Source of the DNA: Coriobacteriia bacterium
GTDB lineage: Bacteria > Actinomycetota > Coriobacteriia > Coriobacteriales > UBA8131
Assembly (NCBI GenBank): GCA_009784945.1
Contig: WQXH01000012.1
Span: 1 to 45,572 of the forward strand
DNA: 45,572 bases
Direction: 5' to 3'
Made by a program: the position numbers and the translations under genes. The notes below the pieces were generated by a model. It saw only the letters and a list, made by a program, of their open reading frames with translations. It made no database searches and was not told the DNA's origin. Shown here in pieces: positions 16,407-23,746 of this stretch; positions within the stretch are counted from its first letter, which is position 1, and each line of letters starts with the position of its first letter.

Positions 16407-19070
16407 CTATCTCATTTCTTTGTGGGCAGTGTGTATGGCTATTACCAAGCTGTCAAGCACACGCATGTTTCCGGGGGAGTCTGACATTATGGCAACAAGG
16501 TATGGTCTGCCGTGAGCCCAGACAACTCCGGCGTCGCTGGCAGAGCGTAGGCCATTCATGCCAATCCAGCCTGCCTTGGTGTTGACGTAAAAGGAGTCGC
16601 CATAGTTGTAGCGTATGACCGAATTATTGGAAGACGTAAACCACGACTGCGCAATAGAGCTGTTGATTGCACTGCTTTCAAAGTAGGTGTAGGTTCTGAG
16701 CCAGAGTTTTGCGAGGTTACGGGTTGAGTAATGAGCATAGTCATAGTCAGCAATGGACGTGGGAACTCCTGCCTGACTGCACCAGGTTCTCATAGGGTCG
16801 GCTCCAAAGGCGCGCCTCAAGGCACTATAGCCTTCATTGCTGGAATGTCTAACCGATGACTCCATGGTGGAGCGCCAGCTCGCTACTGAAGAAGGCACCA
16901 AGGCAGCAACACTGGCAACATAAGGACCCTTGACAGTGCTGGCTCCATAAAACACTTGATCAGGGTTAAAGGCCACTCCCCTCCCGGTGCGCAAGTCAAC
17001 CATGATAAAACCTACGCTATAACCACGTGACTGAACAGAGCTGACGGCACCCTGCAGTTGGTTGCGTGTGCCTTGACTCAGCGTAAATCCTCCAAAGGTG
17101 CTGATACTGCGTATTCCACTGGCGGAGTTTAAGGCGCTGAGTATAGACACCGACTCTCGGTATGCTCCACTGGTTGATCCAGGCGCAGATGCTCCTTTGA
17201 GTGTAAAAGCAAGCTCAAAGGCTTCTAGTCGTAAGCCAATCGTAGCGGTGCCTGCATTGGCACCATTTCTTGCCCAGCCCATCCACCCCATATTTTGGCA
17301 ATGAGCGCGATAGTAAACATCATATTGGCTCGCAAGCTCACCGGTGAGCCTTATCCGGATAGCCTCGATTTGTTTTTTGCCATTTTCTATACCTGCTACT
17401 GAGTCTGAGGAAACCCAGCCTTGCCATCCATCAGTGGATACATGGGCACTGTACTGTATAGAGCCACTCAGGCCACCTGAATTTTCTATCTTGAGCTTGA
17501 ACGCCTGCATGGCGAGCGACTGGCCAACTGTCCCAATAACAGAACGCCCCATTGCCTTAGGAAGCCAGCCAGTTTGGGCAACCTCGGCCTGAGCAGAATA
17601 ACTAATAGTCAAACAGGGCGTTGCTGTTGAGCCCGGAGCAGCACCTCTGCCTGGAATGCCGCCGTTTGACACAAGGATTATCTGAATAGCTTCAATTCGG
17701 CCTGAAAGACCAATGGCACCCGCTGTCTGACCATTTTTTGCCCAACTGAGCCATCCCCTGCCGGACATGTGAACGCGGTAATATATATCAAAGCTATTAG
17801 CTATTGCACTGCCGTCAGAGAGCTTGATCTCGATAGCTTCCATAGCGCGTGACTGACCCGTTGTTCCGGTCATACGACCATCACGGCTCCAGTCTTGCCA
17901 CCCTATGCCAGCACACCTTGCACGGTACAGAATGGAGCCATCATACGTTGGATGATCGAGGTTAATTCTTAGAGCCTCAACTCTTCGAGCCTGCCCCGTG
18001 GTTCCAGACGTGGCTCTGTCGGCAACACGAGCTTGCCACCCTATCCCCTGCACATGGCTTTGATAGGTCAGGATTTTTGAGTGAAAGGCCGTTTTGCTCT
18101 CAGAAAAACCACCAAAGGGCTGCCCCTTGGCTAGCAATCGTATCTCAAGTGCCTCCATACGCAGGCCGAATGTGCTGGTTCCAGCTGGCTCCCCATTGCT
18201 AGCCCAACCAAGCCAGCCATAGCTGGCTACATGGGTTCGGTAATAGATGTCATACTGGCTTGCAAGGTCTCCGGTGAGCTTAATCTGAATAGCCTCAATA
18301 CGCAGGCTTCGTCCAGTAGTGCCTGCGATACTGCCGTCTTTGACCCACCCCTGCCAGCCGATGCTTTGTACATGGGTGCGGTAGCTGACTCCACCGCGCA
18401 TGCGATCAACTTCGACCTTTATGCCTTCGAGCCTGAGGCTTCGTCCGGTGGTTCCAGCCAGTTTATTCCGTTCCACCCAGGTTTGCCATCCAACACTTTG
18501 TACATGAGCCTGATACCTCAAGGTGGGAAGCGCCAGTGGCGCAATATATTCTTGGCCCAAAGAAAGTGGCTGAATGCCCTCCTCGGCACTCGCAGACGAT
18601 GGTTTGTGTGAGTTTTGGGAGCTGTTCTCAGTTGCAACAGATAGGCGCTGACTATCAGAGGGCCTGGTAGCCTGAGGGTCGTTAACGGGGGTTTTTTCTA
18701 CCTCAGTAGCTCCACTGGTATCCTTTGCCCTCTGTGCCTCATTCATCTCACTGCTGGCTACGTCTTCTTCATCAGTGCCCGTAGCTCCAAAGGTATCGGA
18801 TGCCCCCTCATCTTCATCTGCGCTAGCCTCGCCTGCTTCATCAGTATCGGCGGCATCTTGGAGTGGGTCATCGCTAATGCTGGGCACTTCAGCTTGGTTG
18901 GTGTCTTCAGCCGGTTCTGTTAGCTGCGTTTCGCCTGTAGTAAAGGCAAGCTCATAAGCCCAGGCAGCTTGATACTGGGTAAAGGGAATTAAGCTCACGC
19001 AGAGTAGCAGGCTCATTGCAGCTACACTAAGCTTTTTTAAGTCAGAGTTGCTCACTCGCACGTATTTCAT
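16407..19070 (-). CDS. secreted ChW-repeat protein with class A beta-lactamase-like serine hydrolase domain
   Basis: An 887-residue exported protein. Residues 1-38 are a signal peptide ending near QAAWA. An acidic Ser/Asp/Glu linker follows (about 45-175), then nine ChW repeats in three triads (183-632), then a penicillin-recognising serine hydrolase domain (about 650-887). The catalytic set is visible: STVK (711-714) as SxxK, SSN (743-745) in place of SDN, and KAG (832-834) in place of KTG. Such domains act as DD-peptidases or beta-lactamases on peptidoglycan or its analogues; which applies is unknown. I chose the ATG at 19070, which has AGGGG upstream and lies downstream of the TATAAT at 19102, rather than the ATG at 19094. 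No sortase or SLH anchor is present. Confidence 0.88.
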   Translation of the reverse strand: MKYVRVSNSDLKKLSVAAMSLLLCVSLIPFTQYQAAWAYELAFTTGETQLTEPAEDTNQAEVPSISDDPLQDAADTDEAGEASADEDEGASDTFGATGTDEEDVASSEMNEAQRAKDTSGATEVEKTPVNDPQATRPSDSQRLSVATENSSQNSHKPSSASAEEGIQPLSLGQEYIAPLALPTLRYQAHVQSVGWQTWVERNKLAGTTGRSLRLEGIKVEVDRMRGGVSYRTHVQSIGWQGWVKDGSIAGTTGRSLRIEAIQIKLTGDLASQYDIYYRTHVASYGWLGWASNGEPAGTSTFGLRMEALEIRLLAKGQPFGGFSESKTAFHSKILTYQSHVQGIGWQARVADRATSGTTGQARRVEALRINLDHPTYDGSILYRARCAGIGWQDWSRDGRMTGTTGQSRAMEAIEIKLSDGSAIANSFDIYYRVHMSGRGWLSWAKNGQTAGAIGLSGRIEAIQIILVSNGGIPGRGAAPGSTATPCLTISYSAQAEVAQTGWLPKAMGRSVIGTVGQSLAMQAFKLKIENSGGLSGSIQYSAHVSTDGWQGWVSSDSVAGIENGKKQIEAIRIRLTGELASQYDVYYRAHCQNMGWMGWARNGANAGTATIGLRLEAFELAFTLKGASAPGSTSGAYRESVSILSALNSASGIRSISTFGGFTLSQGTRNQLQGAVSSVQSRGYSVGFIMVDLRTGRGVAFNPDQVFYGASTVKGPYVASVAALVPSSVASWRSTMESSVRHSSNEGYSALRRAFGADPMRTWCSQAGVPTSIADYDYAHYSTRNLAKLWLRTYTYFESSAINSSIAQSWFTSSNNSVIRYNYGDSFYVNTKAGWIGMNGLRSASDAGVVWAHGRPYLVAIMSDSPGNMRVLDSLVIAIHTAHKEMR
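17160..18524 (-). repeat. nine ChW repeats (three A-B-C triads)
   Basis: Each unit of about 45-50 residues has a GW pair followed by a G-T/S-x-G turn and an R-x-E-A/G-I/L-x-I strand. Third units begin YDIYYR or YDVYYR and carry GWLGWA or GWMGWA. The first triad closes with a KGQPFGG linker, the last with KGASAPGS. Confidence 0.9.
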
Positions 19071-19101
19071 TCGTTGCCCCTGGGTAGATAACATTTTGGC
19101 G

Positions 19102-19110
19102 ATTATACCA
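19102..19110 (-). promoter_or_regulatory. extended -10 promoter of the first ChW gene
   Basis: The minus strand reads TGGTATAAT, an extended -10 element, with no convincing -35 box. It overlaps the last codons of rluD and puts the start of transcription near 19095, so the ATG at 19070 has a short leader. Confidence 0.5.
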
Positions 19111-20086
19111 AAGATTCCTTACTGTGTTTTGGGATTCTTCGGTTGTCGAGGGAGACGAGGACGGAGGACAACTCTTGTGGCAGGTCATCTGTAAACTCCA
19201 TGGCTTCTTTGGAAACGGGATGCTCGAAGTTTAGTTGCCAGGAATGCAAGAATTGTCTTTCAAGACCCATTTGCGCAGCAGGTTTCGTACGTCCGTAGAC
19301 TGCATCTCCTACACAGGGGTGGCCAATGTATTCCATATGTACGCGTATTTGATGAGTGCGCCCGGTGTGGAGTTTGCACTCGATATAGGTGTAGCCGTCA
19401 TCGTGTGCCTGTGCTTCAAAACGATCGAGTACGGCAAAAGTGGTTATTGCCTCTCTGGAAGAAGGGCCATCGTCTATTACCATGCGGATACGTTCATAAT
19501 TGCCACGAGCAATGGGAGCGTCCACCAAGCCGGTTTCTGGGGCTATGTAGCCGTGAACCAGTGCCTGGTATCGCCTCACAATGTTACGACTCCTGATGCC
19601 CTCTTGTAACTTGAGACCAGCCTGCTGATTCTTGGCTGCCAACATGAGGCCAGAGGTGTCCTTGTCGAGCCGGTGCACTATGCCCGGGCGATCATCTCCT
19701 TGTAGTATCGCAAGATTTTCGTACCCATAACGATGTATCAGTGCATTGACAAGGGTTCCCTCTTCATGCCCACGTGTAGGATGCACCACCATGCCGGCTT
19801 TTTTAGATATCACCATGAGGTACTCGTCCTCATAGCGAATGTCAAGGGCTACATACTCAGCCTGTGGTCGCAGTTGCAGAGGTAATGAGGTGGTGTACTC
19901 AACGAGGTCTCCGGCTAGAACAATTCGCTTTTTTGCAGTAAGCCTGCTGTTGTTGAGCAAAACACGCCCTTCCTCAATCAAGCGCACTGCCTCTCCTCTG
20001 CTTGATATATCGTCAAGCGTAGCCAGTAGGGTGTCAATACGTTTTCCCTGCTCAAGATCGGTAACTATGTGCTCATGTTTTGGCAA
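19103..20086 (-). CDS. rluD: RluA-family 23S rRNA pseudouridine synthase (RluD-like)
   Basis: A 327-residue enzyme that isomerises uridines in 23S rRNA. An N-terminal S4 RNA-binding domain (about 15-75, RIDTLLATL then GRVLLNN) precedes the catalytic domain with HRLDKDTSGLMLAA, which holds the catalytic Asp. The TGRTHQIRVHMEYIGHPCVG block is typical. It lies downstream of lspA, a conserved pairing in Gram-positive bacteria. The TTG start has only a weak ribosome binding site, so coupling to lspA is likely. RluD-type rather than RluC specificity is inferred from the context. Confidence 0.92.
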   Translation of the reverse strand: MPKHEHIVTDLEQGKRIDTLLATLDDISSRGEAVRLIEEGRVLLNNSRLTAKKRIVLAGDLVEYTTSLPLQLRPQAEYVALDIRYEDEYLMVISKKAGMVVHPTRGHEEGTLVNALIHRYGYENLAILQGDDRPGIVHRLDKDTSGLMLAAKNQQAGLKLQEGIRSRNIVRRYQALVHGYIAPETGLVDAPIARGNYERIRMVIDDGPSSREAITTFAVLDRFEAQAHDDGYTYIECKLHTGRTHQIRVHMEYIGHPCVGDAVYGRTKPAAQMGLERQFLHSWQLNFEHPVSKEAMEFTDDLPQELSSVLVSLDNRRIPKHSKESLV

Positions 20087-20095
20087 TCTTTATAT

Positions 20096-20626
20096 CTAGC
20101 TCGTTGCTTGCTCTTTTTGGCCAACCTCTGGCTTTGAATCTTCGTCCTTCGTATCATCACCTTGCTTAAACCAATAGACCACAATAATGAGCAAAAGGCC
20201 TATCTCACCTATAGTGAGAGCTATGTCCGCAATATTGAATACCGGAAAATCAATGAATAGTGTATGAATAAAGTCGGGAACTCTGCCGGTGAGCGCTCGG
20301 TCATAGGCATTGCCTGCTGCACCCGCTACGATAAGCGAAAGAGCAATGACTGCTGGCATAAAGAAGCTCTTAGTCCTGAGCAGATAGATTAAGATTGCAG
20401 CAACCACAATGATGGCCACAACAATAAAGAAAAATCTACCGCCAGCAAAGATACCAAAGGCACCGCCTTCGTTGAATACCAGGGTAAAGTCAAACACGCG
20501 CGGAATAAACGCAATGGAGCGCCCGTCTGATAACTGCTCGACAGCAATTATCTTGGTGAAGCGATCCAGAAAGAGAACCACCAGTGCCAGGACGACAAAA
20601 AGTATATAAGCATTCCTTCGTTTCAT
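20096..20626 (-). CDS. lspA: lipoprotein signal peptidase (signal peptidase II)
   Basis: A 176-residue membrane aspartyl protease that cleaves the signal peptide of lipid-modified prolipoproteins. Four membrane helices are visible (about 7-24, 62-85, 91-107 and 134-156). The two catalytic Asp residues are in GNAYDR and VFNIADIAL, and the FNEGGAFGIF stretch is conserved. The C-terminal 20 residues are a charged cytoplasmic tail. It starts two bases after the ileS stop, in the classic ileS-lspA-rluD order, and is probably transcribed from the ileS promoter. Confidence 0.95.
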   Translation of the reverse strand: MKRRNAYILFVVLALVVLFLDRFTKIIAVEQLSDGRSIAFIPRVFDFTLVFNEGGAFGIFAGGRFFFIVVAIIVVAAILIYLLRTKSFFMPAVIALSLIVAGAAGNAYDRALTGRVPDFIHTLFIDFPVFNIADIALTIGEIGLLLIIVVYWFKQGDDTKDEDSKPEVGQKEQATS

Positions 20627-20628
20627 GT

Positions 20629-23490
20629 CTAGCTACCCACACTCGCTAACACAGCAGCACAGCGCACACAGACCTCACTATAAGCTGGATTCGCTCCCAA
20701 GGTGCGATAATTCCAACAGCGCGGGCATTTTTCTCCGCTTGCATGACGTACCTTGACGAATATTTCGCTATCGTTTCCAACAGTAAGCAAAACCTCTGAC
20801 ACAATAAGCAACTCGGGAAGCAGTTGGTCGTCTTGCGCCTTGAGCACATCGATGATGGTGCCTGGGGCAACGATCTCAAGAGCTGCCTGTTGGCTTTTGG
20901 TAAACTCAGATTCCTCCAGCGCCTTGGTTACCACCTCACGTACATCCAGCAAGACAGCAAACTCATCGACAATACGCTGGGCATCCGTCTGGGGAATCTG
21001 GGGGTCAAAATCTGCGGCTTCGGGCCAACCTGCCAAGGCTATTGCTGGAGGTTTATCAGGGTAGCTGAGGCCTTGAGGGTAGTAATCCCACACTTCATCA
21101 CAGGTATAGCTCAAGATGGGTGCCATGATGCGCACAAGCACTTCGAGGATGTTAACCAATGCTGTTTGTGCGCTTCTGCGCTCGACGCTCTTAGGCGCAT
21201 CACTATAGAGTCTGTCTTTAATAGCATCATTATAAAGAGCGCTCAAGTCGCGCACCACAAAGTCGTAGACCGAATGATAGACCACATGAAACCTGAATTC
21301 GCTGTAGGCTTCCGTGACCTTGTCAAGCAGCGCCTTGACACGCACCAGTGCCCAGCGATCCAAAGGAAGCATGTCCTCATAGTCTACTGCATCAGTACTC
21401 CAGTTAAAATCATAGATATTGCTGAGCAGGAAACGGAAGCTGTTGCGGATGCGGCGGTACGATTCGCTCGTCCGCTGGATAACCTCATCATCAATGCCGG
21501 CGTCGGTAGAAGAATCAATAGAGCCCACCCACAGGCGTAACACATCTGCACCATACTTCTCCATTACCTGGGCGGGGTCTACGACGTTACCGCGACTCTT
21601 GCTCATCTTGTAACCTTCGCCATCAGTAATAAAACCGCAGCTCATGATACCCTTAAACGGTGCCACACCGTAGGTGCCCACACTGGTGAGTAGCGAGCTT
21701 TGGAACCAGCCCCGATGCTGATCGCTTCCTTCCAAGTACAGGTTGGCAGGTGCACCCAGGTAATCACGCTTGCGCAACACACTGGTGTGCGAAACTCCGC
21801 TCTCCCACCAAACGTCAAGGATGTCCTTCTCGGGCTTGAGGTCGTCAACACTGGCTCCGCAAGCAGGGCAACAAGTATCTGCTGGCAGGTACTCCGAAGG
21901 CGTACGGGTAAACCAGCCATCTGAGCCCTCGCGCTCAAAGAGCTTCATTACCGCATCAAAGGTCGCAGATGTGGCAATTGCCTCGCTGCACGCCCCGCAG
22001 GTAAAGATGGGTATTGGCACTCCCCATGAACGTTGACGCGAGATGCACCAGTCGGGGCGATCTTGGAGCATTGAACGCATGCGGTTTGACGCCCAGGCAG
22101 GAAACCAGTCAATCCTCTCTACCTCTGCGAGCGCCTTGGCTCTCAGGTCAGTAGCTTCCATGCTAACAAACCATTGGTAGGTAGCTCTAAAAATAACAGG
22201 GTTTTGACAACGCCAGCAGTGCGGATATGAGTGCTCAACACTGGTGCTGCCAAGCAGCGCCCCACGATCATCAAGCCATGACACAATTATGGGATTGGCC
22301 TCCTTAACCTTCATATGAGCAAAGGGGCCACCGCCCTCGTCAAAAACACCATTGTCATCCACTGGCATCAACAGTGGAAGGTCATACTCCAGGCTCATGA
22401 GGTAGTCCTCATGACCATGGCCTGGCGCCGTATGTACGGCGCCGGTGCCAGTGGACAAATCGACGTGCGCACCTGTGACCACACAGCCTGCCAAGGTATC
22501 ATGAATGGGATGAGCATAGGTGAGCCTCAAGAGCTCCTTGCCCTGCACGCGCCAGGTCGATTTACCATCTTGAGTATTAACCAGAGAGTGGTTGGTAGCC
22601 TGCAATGCAGACTCCAGCTGCTCTACCAGCTCTTCGGCAACCAAGAGCTTTTTGCCTACAAAGTTGGCGTTGCTGCCCTGAAACTCTACCAAGACATAGC
22701 TTGCGTCTTCTGCCAGGGTCACCGCCGTGTTGGCCGGCAGAGTCCAAGGAGTGGTAGTCCAGATGAGCAGCCAGGCATCAAACAGCTCGCTTTTTTGTGC
22801 CAAGCTCTCTCGTAGGGGTGAATCCATAGGCTCATCAATCTTAAATGCAACGTAAATAGAGGGCGATGTTTCGTCTGAATACTCGATCTCGGCCTCTGCC
22901 AAAGCGGTATGGCAGTGCGCACACCAGTGGATGGGCTTGCGCCCCCGGTATATGGCGCCAGCCTCGTACATTTGCTTGAAGATTTCGACATTACCTACCT
23001 CGTATGAGTAGGCGTAGGTGAGATAAGGATCTTCCCACTCGCCTAAAACTCCCAGCCTCATAAAGCCTTCACGTTGGATGTTGACATATTTTTCTGCCCA
23101 TTCTCGACAGAGGCGACGCAACGTTGGCTGGTCAATCTTGGCCATTTTTTCTGGCCCTAGCATAAGCTCAACCATGTGCTCGATAGGCTGCCCATGGCAG
23201 TCCCAGCCGGGCACATAGGGCGCGTAATAGCCGCGCTGCGAATGATACTTGACTATAATGTCCTTGAGCACTTTGTTAAACACATGCCCCATATGAATGG
23301 GACCGTTGGCGTAGGGTGGTCCATCGTGGAGAACGTAGGATTCATTACCCTCGTTTTTCTCGAGTACCTTGTGGTAGAGATTTAATTCCTTCCACTTTTC
23401 TAGGCGCTTAGGCTCGCTTTGCGTGAGTCCAGCGCGCATGGGAAAATCCGTCTGAGGCAGATTCATGGTATCTTTATAGTCGTTTGACAC
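20629..23490 (-). CDS. ileS: isoleucyl-tRNA synthetase
   Basis: A 953-residue class I aminoacyl-tRNA synthetase that charges tRNA-Ile and edits Val-tRNA-Ile. The HIGH-type motif PIHMGH is near 64-69 and the KMSKS motif is in GYKMSKSRGNVVDP. The C-terminal zinc-binding region has CPRCWNYR and CVRC. The CP1 editing domain, with TAPGHGHEDY, is intact. The bacterial-type start (SNDYKDTMNLPQTDFPMR) supports the GTG at 23490, which follows AAGGAG by six bases. An ATG at 23517 would add nine residues. The leader from the predicted promoter is only about 35 bases, so there is no room for a T-box riboswitch. Confidence 0.97.
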   Translation of the reverse strand: MSNDYKDTMNLPQTDFPMRAGLTQSEPKRLEKWKELNLYHKVLEKNEGNESYVLHDGPPYANGPIHMGHVFNKVLKDIIVKYHSQRGYYAPYVPGWDCHGQPIEHMVELMLGPEKMAKIDQPTLRRLCREWAEKYVNIQREGFMRLGVLGEWEDPYLTYAYSYEVGNVEIFKQMYEAGAIYRGRKPIHWCAHCHTALAEAEIEYSDETSPSIYVAFKIDEPMDSPLRESLAQKSELFDAWLLIWTTTPWTLPANTAVTLAEDASYVLVEFQGSNANFVGKKLLVAEELVEQLESALQATNHSLVNTQDGKSTWRVQGKELLRLTYAHPIHDTLAGCVVTGAHVDLSTGTGAVHTAPGHGHEDYLMSLEYDLPLLMPVDDNGVFDEGGGPFAHMKVKEANPIIVSWLDDRGALLGSTSVEHSYPHCWRCQNPVIFRATYQWFVSMEATDLRAKALAEVERIDWFPAWASNRMRSMLQDRPDWCISRQRSWGVPIPIFTCGACSEAIATSATFDAVMKLFEREGSDGWFTRTPSEYLPADTCCPACGASVDDLKPEKDILDVWWESGVSHTSVLRKRDYLGAPANLYLEGSDQHRGWFQSSLLTSVGTYGVAPFKGIMSCGFITDGEGYKMSKSRGNVVDPAQVMEKYGADVLRLWVGSIDSSTDAGIDDEVIQRTSESYRRIRNSFRFLLSNIYDFNWSTDAVDYEDMLPLDRWALVRVKALLDKVTEAYSEFRFHVVYHSVYDFVVRDLSALYNDAIKDRLYSDAPKSVERRSAQTALVNILEVLVRIMAPILSYTCDEVWDYYPQGLSYPDKPPAIALAGWPEAADFDPQIPQTDAQRIVDEFAVLLDVREVVTKALEESEFTKSQQAALEIVAPGTIIDVLKAQDDQLLPELLIVSEVLLTVGNDSEIFVKVRHASGEKCPRCWNYRTLGANPAYSEVCVRCAAVLASVGS

Positions 23491-23531
23491 GGGTGCTCCT
23501 TGTATAGAGATTCGCATTTCACAAGCACGTA

Positions 23532-23559
23532 ATTATATACTACTGGCAGTGCCTGTCGT
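23532..23559 (-). promoter_or_regulatory. promoter of ileS-lspA-rluD
   Basis: On the minus strand a perfect TATAAT (23532-23537) lies 16 bases from ACGACA (23554-23559). The -35 box falls on the left end of the inverted-repeat element at 23553-23653. Confidence 0.5.
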
Positions 23560-23653
23560 TGGCCGGTTTATCCGATAAATCCAGAAGAATGTGCTAAGCC
23601 TTTAGAATCGGAAAGATTCGGATAGATTCGCCGGATAAAGGGGCGAATGACAG
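23553..23653. repeat. 101-base element with 29-base imperfect terminal inverted repeats
   Basis: The stretch 23553-23581 and the reverse complement of 23625-23653 both start CTGTC, share TTTATCCG and end AATC; 22 of 29 bases agree by hand alignment. Three 10-base tandem units lie at 23604-23633 (AGAATCGGAA, AGATTCGGAT, AGATTCGCCG). A local hairpin ATTCGCC/GGCGAAT is at 23626-23648. It sits between the divergent ileS and EF-G-like genes. Confidence 0.6.
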
Positions 23654-23677
23654 TACGGTTGTAGTATTCGCGTTATG

Positions 23678-23701
23678 ACTGAGAGTCTTTTTTGTTATAG
23701 T
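23678..23701 (+). promoter_or_regulatory. possible promoter of the EF-G-like gene
   Basis: TATAGT at 23696-23701 is a good -10 on the plus strand. The region 17 bases upstream (TTATGA at 23673) is a poor -35. A T-rich stretch lies between. The gene has a strong GAGGAAGGG site at 23730-23738 before its TTG start. Confidence 0.3.
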
Positions 23702-23746
23702 AGTGCGCGCACGTATTTTGTCTTATTTTGAGGAAGGGTGATCTAA

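Noticed and set aside
16295-16585. 96-codon plus-strand frame after the possible promoter at 16182
   Set aside because: It has no ribosome binding site, an odd Cys/Trp-rich composition, and overlaps the end of the first ChW gene.
20824-21540. 238-codon plus-strand frame opposite ileS
   Set aside because: It lies wholly inside a clear ileS gene, has no ribosome binding site and no recognisable domain.
23491-23531. T-box riboswitch before ileS
   Set aside because: The leader from the predicted promoter is only about 35 bases, and no T-box or specifier stem is visible.
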